Shown here piece by piece: positions 55,086 through 64,000 of a stretch of 64,000 nucleotides of DNA; within the stretch, counting starts at the first letter, position 1; each line of letters begins with the position of its first letter. Source of the DNA: Amyelois transitella (lineage: Eukaryota > Arthropoda > Insecta > Lepidoptera > Pyralidae); the NCBI RefSeq assembly GCF_032362555.1, contig NC_083525.1, positions 5,441,501-5,505,500 on the forward strand. The letters run 5' to 3'. The notes below the pieces were generated by a model that was given only the letters and a program-made list of their open reading frames with translations, had not been told where the DNA came from and did no database searches. The translations under genes and the position numbers were made by a program.

Positions 55086-56284
55086 GGTTTGTATAACTTT
55101 ATATGTAGGTACTCTGTGGACTAGATCAACAAAGAATATTAAAAAAAAACTAGCTTTAGCCCGTGATAGTGAATATCTAGACAAAAATGCAAGTAGCCTT
55201 ATCTACAGCCATAAAAAACACTCAAAAGGGTAACAAACGGACCAACTTAGGAATTTATAATATAAGGAGCCTGAGGTACGCCTTTAACCATGAACCTGGT
55301 TTGGGTGAATCAGGAAATGTATTATTTTCTTAAGATGTTTGGATAAGATACTAATGTTAGTAAGTATTAAGAATTCCATGTCATCCATCCATTCCATGAA
55401 TCACATGTCTATGCAGTTAAGCTGTGTTTCAGGTTATCACTGAGTTTTCAAATCATATAATAATACAGCGCCATCTATCATATCTATAACGAACTAAAAA
55501 TTACCACGATTGTGCTCAGTGAAGCATTACTATTCGATTTTTCAAGCGTAACATAATAAGGGAGGGGGTAGAAGGGGGTAATTTTACTTTTTACTTCGGC
55601 GTTCTCGTCGAGTAAGATGCCTAAATATAGTAATAACACCCCGACATAAGGGAGAGGGGAAAGCTCAACCAGACAGCTTTTAAACGATTCCTAGTCCATA
55701 AAATATATGAAACAATAGATTTGTTCACATATTGGAGAATTTTGATTTGAAAAACAAAAAAAATCAAGTTCAAGAGAAAAAGACTTTCTTAATTATTAGA
55801 TATTATGATGAAATTGAGAGATGGTAGGTATACAGTAGAGACTAATAGGTAAAATTATTTTTGATTTTTAGCTTTGTACGTATTTTGTGAACTCTATGTT
55901 TAACTTTTAGTATGCAAAGCTTCTGAAATTACAGGATTACCCAGAATAAAAAACAAGTAACTTTTCAATAAAAAATGTGCACACACAGAACAGGGTGAAC
56001 TGAACTAGAACAAAAATTTTAGTTAAAATTCAATTGTTCCAAAGTATTTAGCATTTGATAAGTAGCTTTTTAACCTGTCTGAATTAGTTCTAAGTCTCAA
56101 CCTAACTGAATAAGTTAGGAGGTCTAGATAGGGTCAAGTGTAAAACACGCTACAAAGATAGACGAGTTAATAAGTATACCTTTTCTAATTACAGTACAAA
56201 AGTCGTACCTATAAAAGGCACAGATTATAATAACAAAACCTAAGTACTACTTACAAACAGTATTTAAATTAGATCAATCCTTAA

Positions 56285-56551
56285 ACAACATATATACATA
56301 TGGTCACGTCTAGGTATATCCCTTGCGGGGTAGACAGAGCCAACAGTCTTGAAAAGACTGAATGGCCACGTTCAGCTATTTGACCTAATGATAGAATTAA
56401 GATTCAAATAGTGACAGGTTGCTAGCCCATCGTCTAAAAAAGAATCCCAAATTGGTAAGCCTATCCCTTAGTCGCCTTTTACGACATCCATGGGAAAGAG
56501 ATGGATTGGTCCTATTCTTTTTTGTATTGGTGGCGGGAACCACACATCACT
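56285..56551 (-). repeat. SINE-A, near full length, antisense
   Basis: ATATGGTCACGTCTAGGTAT, TTGCGGGGTAGACAGAGCC and CATCCATGGGAAAGAGATGG, ending GGCGGGAACCACACATCAC, are SINE-A reversed. It is nearly complete, with one small insertion in the tail. Confidence 0.83.
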
Positions 56552-57255
56552 AAAACAAATATTAGGTATACATGCGAAAGTTCGTAAAGATATGTGTGTG
56601 TTTGTTACTTTTACACCCAAAAAACTATTAAACAATTATCATAGCCTTAACATTAGATTAATATAACAAGTAGAGATTAAAGGCAAAAGACAAAATCGGC
56701 GGTAAGAGCTTACATCTAGCCAAATTAGCTTGCCCGCGATTTTGTTGCGTACAGCCAATTAGTTCAGCTATTCGCTGCAAGATGTCGCTAGTGACAGCAT
56801 TTGTTGCTGAATTTTACTTTGTACAAACCTACTTATTTTAAATTTGGACTTTAGAATAAGCATTAATTACTATAATTTATCACGATATTAAATGGCACTC
56901 TTTAGCTCTCCTATGGTTCGACTGTCTTCTTAACCTCCGAGTAAAAAGAAAGTTAAGTTTCGTAATCTCACGGTTATCAAAAAATAAAGTCTCCCAAGCC
57001 TCTCATCACGACTTGTCTTAACCTTTGACATCTCCAAACTGTAACATGGAAATCGTGACGCTTTTTGTATTTTTAGGAATCTTCATCTTAATGTGCATCT
57101 TGTGGCACCGCTTGGACCTTACTTGCTTTGTTGTGAATAATAATAAAACTATTGCGAAATTAAAAATTGGAAAAGAAAATTGAACTTAAATGTAAGTATC
57201 AAAACGGTAACGTAAAATAAAGAGACGTTTATGTATCACAGGAGTCCTGTTAAAT

Positions 57256-57480
57256 ACATACATACATATAATCACGTCTATATCCCTTGCAGGGTAGACA
57301 GAGCCATCAGTCTTGAAAAGACTGATAGGCCACATTTAGCTATTTAGCTTAAAGAAAGAATTGAGATTCAAATAGTGACAGGTTCAGGAATCTCAAGTTT
57401 ATAAGCCTATCCCTTACCTAGTCGCATTTTACATGTCGTAAGTGATCCTATTCTTTTTTCTATTGGTGCCGGGAACAACT
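57256..57480 (-). repeat. SINE-A, partly deleted, antisense
   Basis: ACATACATACATATAATCACG, CAGGGTAGACAGAGCCATC, GACTGATAGGCCACATTTAG and GGTGCCGGGAACAAC match SINE-A reversed, with a deletion of the GCTAGCCCATCGCC block. Confidence 0.78.
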
Positions 57481-58189
57481 TCACGACCTGTTAAATAGGT
57501 ACTTGTATCAAAAGATAGGTAAGTAGTACAGTGGACTCTGGAGATACTTATGCCACCTAATTTTGAGTTGTGTACCTACTTACGTGGAACGTGGATCACT
57601 GTACTGTCTTACTAAAATATCGATAGCAGTATGTAACTACCTACCTCCGTAACAAATAATGTTCCTATAAGAAGATAGATAACATTGTTTGCTTTGTTAG
57701 GAACCAATTTAAATTCAAATACCTATATTTATTTAAAAAAAGAATGTCACTTTTAAATCTTCCTCACGTCGCGACTACACGCCCTAAAGAAATTTAACTC
57801 AATAAAGGCTAAACAGACAATGCGATCAAAATATTGCGCAGTTCAAAACTGACATGGAAAAGGATCTATTATTCAATTGTTTCGAATCCCACTTGAACTG
57901 TTGGTCCGGTGGCCAAATATTTTCGAAATGAACCCTCTTTGGCCATTGTCAAATTGACCGGATGATTGCGAGGGGACGGAATAAACGCATGCTCTTTATG
58001 AAAACGATTCAATTTTGGGATTAGTTTTGATATTGATTTTCTTAATGCAATATTGTTTGTCATATCGCAGGTACATTACCGTCGGCGACATTAGATTACT
58101 CAACTTTTCAGTATTCAATTTTAAAGTATCTTACCTATTTACTCCAAATACATCAAAAATATTTCATTACAAACCTACGATATTCTTTC

Positions 58190-58320
58190 CCCCATGGTAG
58201 GCAGAAATTGCTTGCTTGAATAGCCGCTTGCCCCTACGATCCTTTACGACTTTCTTGTTTCGCTTCATTTACATTCATAACTCTCTTCAATCAAATTCGC
58301 TGATTTTCAATAACTTCGTT
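58190..58320 (-). repeat. RTE LINE 3' end fragment, diverged
   Basis: CCCATGGTAGGCAGAAATTG, ACGATCCTTTACG, TTCGCTTCATTTACATTCA and TAACTCTCTTCAATCAAATTC match the RTE 3' coding end, with clear divergence. Confidence 0.6.
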
Positions 58321-58847
58321 TTCTTATCAATTATTAAATTAAATTAAAGTAAAGAAAACATAATGACACAAAAACATAACTCTTTCTAAAAAACCTTAGG
58401 TACTTTAAAATATTGGCAACGTGTAATTTTTTATTTTATTAACTCAATAAGTTTCAAACATGATTTGTGAAACATAGTAATTATATTTTTTTTCAGTTTT
58501 CTCAAAATCCTGTTCGTGTCTTTCAACGGAAACGGAAACGAAACATCATATTGTCAATGATCATAACTAAGCATCAGAAACGCAACAAAAGAAATACAGT
58601 AAACAGAAAATCAAGCTATTCCAATTGTTATGAATTTTGTTAGATACTACTATGACTATAAGAGCCAATGGTTAGGTTATCTTATACTTAATCGACTCCT
58701 GTGATTATAATTTTTATATTTTATGTCAACTTTTTAGGGGATAAGACCTGAAAAGTATGTGTGTGTGAGTTTGTACTCACCCTGATCGCAATCTCAGCCT
58801 CCTTTTTTCTAATTTTAAAGCTTAACTTTCCATGAATTCTCTCGAAT

Positions 58848-58962
58848 GAATTCTCAATTCTATCATTAAGCCAAATAGCTGAGCGTGGCCTATCAGTATT
58901 TTCAAGACTGTTGGCTCTGTCTACCCCACAAGGGATATAGACGTGACCATATGTATGTATGT
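58848..58962 (+). repeat. SINE-A 3' end fragment
   Basis: TTCTATCATTAAGCCAAATAG, GAGCGTGGCCTATCAG, TTTTCAAGACTGTTGGCTCTG and ATAGACGTGACCATATG with an ATGT tail are the SINE-A 3' end. It is 5'-truncated at about 115 bases. Confidence 0.8.
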
Positions 58963-59617
58963 ACGTTCCATGAAATTTTACCTTGAACTTGCCGGCTACT
59001 TTATGTTTCTCACCACCTCAATTGTTCTCGTTGATTTGTATGTGGCTGTACACCACACACGCGATTATTATAAAAAAAAAGATGCGCAAAAAAAGACTAA
59101 ACACAGGGCGAGGTGTTTTTATAGTAACACAGTAATAAGTGGTAATAATTTATAATTGGCGCGATGTGGTCGCGCATGCGCGTTGCACGCCAAATTGCGG
59201 TTTCGGCATCATTTGTGGCAAAACATATGCTGCCTAACGGACACCTTATTGTACTTTTGTGAGATTTTAAAATATATGTAGTTCTGAGACGCTGGTTGGG
59301 TCATGCGAGGGTTTGTTTGAGAAGCGTGGGTCTTACAACAAACAACATCGATTTTATATTATCCAAAAGTAATAGTGTCTATCTAAGACCGTGTCAGAGA
59401 TTTGGCAGGAACGTGTCTCGATTAAGTACCTAGATTCAATCCTAAGTGCTCTACGTCGTCAACGTTTGGAATAGAAAGGCCTTATTTCATGTTTAGTTTT
59501 ATATGCATTAGTAGTTTAGTAAGCTCCCTGCTACTTTTTCAGAATTTCATAGAAAACTGCTAGAAAAGTTACAGGTTATAAGTGTGTAATCATGATTGAA
59601 CTAATATGGGTTAGGTT

Positions 59618-59770
59618 CACCTACAAATGTTGCGGAGGTCAGATGGGAGTCGCTTCGTAAAAGAACCTGATTCACCCAATCTAGGATAGGCCAAAGGCAT
59701 ACCCCGGGCTCCTCTCCAGAGTGATGACGATGCAACCGGGAATAATGCCAGGAGGAAGATTGAATAAAAA
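59618..59770 (+). repeat. Interspersed repeat (LINE 3' end type), copy 2
   Basis: GATGGGAGTCGCTTCG, GATTCACCCAATCTAGGAT, CATACCCCGGGCTCCTCTCC and GCCAGGAGGAAGATTG match the copy at 19645-19800. Fragments of the same end may also occur at 1-60 and 63930-63985. Confidence 0.6.
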
Positions 59771-59943
59771 AAATTAATTTGAATAGAAACCTGGACAGAG
59801 AATCATAGACACCTGGACTGATTATACAATCATAAACACTAAATTTCACCAAATGTAACTACTTACATCACATGAGAATACTCCAGTCATTCATATGTAT
59901 AAGAAAGTTGGTATAATTTAAGCAAGCCCTTATTTACCTTATA

Positions 59944-61321
59944 GAGCAAGAGCCCGTGAACGCCAGACATACCTTATTTTGTAAAAGCTGAAAGTTTCTG
60001 TAAATATGCCTCTAGTACAGGTAGGAACGATCCCCACCTATGATACTCAGGCAGTGGTTGCTTTGGCAGATAGCAGGTAATAAAGGTATACTTTTTCAAC
60101 CTGAAATTCGTTATTTTGTAAAGCTCAATTTTTTGATATTTTATCCGTAATAATACACAAACTCGCGTTACTCATTGCCAGACACCTACTATGGTTGCAA
60201 CCCCTTGCCAGACACCCTTAAACTATAATATTTTGTAACTCTACTTACGTCATTTTGTAAAATCTGAATTTAATACATATTTTTCGGGGAATTATTCAAA
60301 CAACGTTTCTGTAGTAGCCAGACATTTTTGAAGGTTCTATTATCCTGCCAGACGCATTAGAGTGAGCAAAAGATGCAAGAGTGAGGAGTATATGTAGTAA
60401 CTGGAGCGAGTGGAACAGAGTGGGTATCGTTCAGCGGACGGTTATACACGCATAGTAAACGTTGTAATATTAATTTGTGCTCATTGTAAAATAAATTTGA
60501 TCCAGTTTTAATAGTGCTATCATGAGTGACGAAAAAGAAGACGGAGTTTGCTTTGTCTGTAAAAAAAAGTAGTGAAGATCTTATAATATTTTACGAGGAG
60601 ACTTTCAAAAAATATCAGACTATTTTAAAATTACGAAAAATACATAACCTCAAATATAAAGAGATTATTTTATAAAATGAACTTCATATAACTTAAAAAT
60701 AATATGATTTAATTGTTTCGTTTTTTCACAGTATTAATATTTTGTTATACAGGGTGACATTTAAAACAACTGCATCCTTTTAAACATACACTACACCCAT
60801 GTTTCTGAGCTGTTTGAGCCTATTTTTATTTAAATTAAACGTCATCATTTCACGTTTAAAAAACCCTCAAAAACTACGTCACACGCTTTATTAAAGACCA
60901 ATACTACAAAAATAAATTAAAACTAAACATGTAAATAAATGTCTGAAAAATAAATTATTTATCTAGTATCAAGATCAAGTAAAATACAGAGTTGCACGCC
61001 GGAACATTAAGTAACGTAAGTAGAGTTACAAAATATTATAGTTTAGGGGTGTCTGGCAAGGGGTAGCAACCATAGTAGGTGTCTGGCAATGAGTAACGCG
61101 AGTTTGTGTATTATTACGGATAAAATATCAAAAAATTGAGCTTTACAAAATAACGAATTTCAGGTTGAAAAAAGTATACCTTTATTACCTGCTAACTGCC
61201 AAAGCAACCACTGCCTGAGTATCATAGGTGGGGATCGTTCCTACCTGTACTAGAGGCATATTTACAGAAACTTTCAGCTTTTACAAAATAAGGTATGTCT
61301 GGCGTTCACGGGCTCTTGGGC
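59944..61321. mobile_element. DNA element with 308-base terminal inverted repeats
   Basis: The left arm is 59944-60251 and the right arm 61014-61321; they are close reverse complements throughout. In sense the ends read about CAAGAGCCCGTGAACGCCAG after three less-matched bases. TA flanks both sides (59942-59943 and 61322-61323). The 762-base centre carries a short coding remnant at 60522-60675 and otherwise AT-rich DNA. The superfamily is not recognised. Confidence 0.85.
60522..60675 (+). pseudogene. N-terminal remnant of an unrecognised element protein
   Basis: The frame opens MSDEKEDGVCFVCKK. After a run of eight A (60561-60568), shifting by one base gives SSEDLIIFYEETFKKYQTIL, then KLRKIHNLKYKEIIL and a stop. 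The Cys-x2-Cys start, a spaced helix and the NLKYKEIIL block look like the beginning of a zinc-finger protein carried by transposons. I cannot name the family. The protein is cut short. Confidence 0.5.
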
Positions 61322-64000
61322 TATTAATACATTGTTATCTCCAGACAATCTTGTATTTCATCTCCACATGCAGTCAATACAAGCCTCTTACTAAAAACAA
61401 CATTTCAATTGACACGCAGTCTTTTACGTCTATTTACCCCTTATGCAAATATCGACGGGCAGCGGGGTGCGGGGTGAAAGGGGAGGGGGTACAAAGGAAG
61501 CCGCTCCTTTGATCCCGACGGCACCTGAAGTTACCGTGATGTATTTATTACCGTGAGTATTGTAAGATAGATTCCTCATTGGGGCAAAAACGTGAATGCT
61601 TTTTGAGTATGTTCTGTGGTTGAAATCGGAGCTTCTGTCGTGTCTGTAAGTAAGTATATTTGAATGAATGACGATAAGTTTTTTTTGGGGGGAAAATAGG
61701 AATACGGATGGGAAGTGGTTACTGTGACATATGAGACGGACCCCGGGCCCCGGAATACTTCTGTGGAGGGTGCAACTGGGAGTACGCAGTGATGAGAGAG
61801 AGAGAGTGACTGCAGATGAAATTTGAAGAGGTCCGATCAACTTCCAATTTCAACAGGTTTTAATTTCATACGAAAAACTAATGTTTCAATTTCATACTTT
61901 GTAATTAAAGTGGCCCGGGCGCATGGAGTGTGTTTTATAGAATTGATTTCTTGTCCTATTGTTTATTGATTGTTTTTCAACCTCATTCTTTATTAAAATT
62001 TATACAAATCCAACATCTGCCAAGCTTACATTTGCAAGTACGTATACAACCGTACAATTAATCATACAATGCCAATTCCTCATTCATCCGGCCTTAATGA
62101 TGACATCTCTAAAATCATTGTATCGTCTGTCGACCGAACAATCGTTATTGTTACATACAAAAGTTTGATTACATTGTTTTTTTATTTTTTTAAATAATCT
62201 ATTGCGTTTTTTGTACGACTTTTGTAACGACGCGACGCGACAGTCGCGAAACAGTTGCGACAACAATTATCATTGTCTCAGAGAACAGGGGACCCTTCAT
62301 TTAATGGAATTAATAGGTCGCAGGACATTTCAGGGTCAAATTAAGCTACTGTTATGATAATATACGTTATTATGCAGCTGTGGAGAACAGGCCTTTTAAT
62401 TATATTATAAGAAAGTTAGTGTTCTAACTCTTTGTAACTATGTATTTTCACTAAAAACCTAAATCAAGGAAATAGATGCTAGGAAATAGAAAGTACGTAG
62501 TTCATATTTGTTTTTAAATCATTTAGATACCTAAGGTTAAAAAAGGATGTCATGTAAAGAAGTTATCATAAGCTGCCCTTAGTTGATTTGTCTGTTCGCT
62601 AAAATTTAATAAAAGACAAAAATTTTAGACACTATGTTTGAAATTGATGTAGTTTTATGCCATAATAATTTTTACTTTTCAAAGAAGATAGCTTTGTAGA
62701 TCCAATTATATACTTATAGCTTGTAGTGTACCGTGTGGTTCCCGGCTCTTTAGAATGTGACTGATTTCTGACCTCCGTAGCCCTTGCAGGGGAACCTATA
62801 ACAAATATTGACGTACATGCATTAAAACATATAATCACGTCTATATCCCTTGTGGATGACAGAGCCAACAGTTTCGAAAAGACTGAAAGGCCACGTTCAG
62901 CTGTATAATGGCTCAATGATTGAATCTATATCAAAACAGTGTCAGGTTTCTATTCCAATGACCCGGAAGCCACACCGAACTAACAGTAACAATGACGATG
63001 TACTTATATAAAGCGAAGTCAAACGAAACAGAATCATTTCAATGACGAGCACATTTATCACATTAACTATTATGGTAATTGGAGCTAAACGGAGTCAAGT
63101 CAAAATAAACCGCAATCCATTGATACCAAACAATGACAACATATTGCAGACGAGAGCCTCGATTACATTAAATCTTATTAAAAGTCACAATTTAAGAATT
63201 AGCGAAAGATTAACAGCTATCGCTCTTATTCCTTGCAACATAAAGTTTATTTCTTCTCTTGGTTGTGTTCGTCAGCAAGTATTTTTGAGCTACTTGTGGT
63301 TATAAATTACCAGTTGTGCTCAGAGTTTTTGTTAATTTGATATTTTGAGGTTCATTTGTGAGTTATTTGTGGTGTTCTGTGTACGGTAGCCATCGGTTCA
63401 AAGGTGCCGTCCTCTCGGCTGGTTCACACGCGATGCAGTTAGCGTAATTATTCAGTAAGATGTCAATTTGGACCTCATTTATTGAAGGTGGTTTCTAGAG
63501 AATTTGTTGGTCTTTTTTTTATTGGGCTTTGATCTCTTGGATTTGTTAATTTTGTTTATAAAAGATAGGTAAAGAAACCATTGGCTCTATTAAAGGAAAT
63601 TTAAGGGCTCTAACTAGTTTATAGACATTACGATAATAAGATAACATATTGCAGTTATCATTTGATGGCTAGAAAAATATGTTGTAAAGAAGGAGGAGGT
63701 ATAGTAAATAATTTTAAAGCTCTAAATTTGAGAACATCAATTAAGTGTCATTAAATTAAAGTATCATTATTTAAATAATACATTTAAAATTCTGGTAGGT
63801 ACTATTACTACAGATTTGGTTGTCTCAGTTGTAAGAGTTTGTCCTAAATATTTTCTGGCGTTAAATTGAAATTTTGCACACACTTGGAAATGCAATAACA
63901 AAGTTTTAATAGAAAATTACAAAAACCCGAGAGGTGATGATCGAGCTGGAATTAACGCCAGAAGGAAGAAGAAAAAGGGCTGTAAGTTATATTTGGAATT
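61322..64000. other. Right edge of window, no gene recognised
   Basis: A GC-rich patch at 61440-61540 and a GGACCCCGGGCCCC stretch near 61738 look repetitive. A truncated antisense SINE-A lies at 62726-62950. The last 60 bases resemble the 59618-59770 repeat end. The remainder is AT-rich with no coding or RNA signal that I can support. Confidence 0.45.
62726..62950 (-). repeat. SINE-A fragments
   Basis: A sense-oriented head GTACCGTGTGGTTCCCGGC (about 62726-62745) precedes an antisense 3' part (about 62820-62950) with ATAATCACGTCTATATCCC, GACAGAGCCAACAG and AAGGCCACGTTCAGCTG. Confidence 0.65.

Larger units (their letters stand above)
51836..59943. other. Gene-poor region right of the ADGF pair
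   Basis: No coding gene is recognised. It holds a promoter-like GC/TATA stretch (52150-52260), an old Helitron-like repeat (about 52690-52860), a GC-rich block (53776-53890), RTE tails, several SINE-A copies, a perfect palindrome (54993-55061) and a GC-rich patch near 59155-59240. The rest is AT-rich unique sequence. Confidence 0.5.

Noticed and set aside
55555-55700. G-rich AAGGGAGGGGG runs as telomere-like or quadruplex DNA
   Set aside because: Only scattered G runs, not the insect telomere repeat TTAGG in tandem. I could not support a function.
61430-61840. 136-residue frame on the minus strand
   Set aside because: No family resemblance, low-complexity Pro/Ser runs and repeat-like GC sequence. 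There is no splice or promoter support.

Overview
The window looks like nuclear DNA of a moth or butterfly (Lepidoptera). It is AT-rich, its genes have short exons with GT/AG introns, and it is crowded with lepidopteran-type repeats: SINEs with ATGT tails, Lep1-like Helitron fragments that start TCCTAC and end CTAG, RTE and CR1-like LINEs, mariners and a pogo-like element. I see no rRNA, free-standing tRNA, CRISPR or bacterial gene. Exon borders were placed by eye from splice signals, reading phase and family similarity.

Layout. 363-3652 (+): the last six coding exons of a nardilysin-type M16 peptidase whose 5' part lies outside the window. 4846-19935 (-): a complete 11-exon secreted 5'-nucleotidase (538 aa), spread over 15 kb because its introns hold a deleted mariner, a structurally intact RTE LINE, a pogo-like element with 24-bp terminal repeats, a CR1-like LINE lacking its endonuclease region, and SINEs. 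19936-23013: intergenic. 23014-28260 (-): a 9-exon CDC50/TMEM30 flippase subunit (357 aa). 28261-29099: a shared divergent promoter region. 29100-35921 (+): a 10-exon septin of the SEPT2/Drosophila Sep1 group (375 aa). 40689-41955 (+): four-exon TRAPPC3/Bet3 (176 aa). 44578-46074 (-) and 50333-51835 (+): two intronless, head-to-head ADGF/ADA2-type secreted adenosine deaminases, separated by a nearly intact mariner. 51836-64000: no gene recognised. This part holds SINE and LINE remnants, a perfect 33-bp-arm palindrome, and a 1.38-kb element with 308-bp terminal inverted repeats.

Three genes may connect functionally. The 5'-nucleotidase would make extracellular adenosine from AMP, and the two ADGFs would convert adenosine to inosine. 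CDC50, septin and TRAPPC3 are housekeeping genes for lipid flipping, cytoskeleton and ER-Golgi tethering.

The most interesting signals are transposon biology. The abundant SINE shares its 3' tail, and an 18-base block at the RTE 5' terminus, with the RTE LINE in the same window, so it looks like a short derivative or parasite of that LINE. Several insertions can be read precisely from target-site duplications, including one ending five bases from a CDC50 splice donor. The long-inverted-repeat element at 59944-61321 carries the start of a protein family I cannot name.
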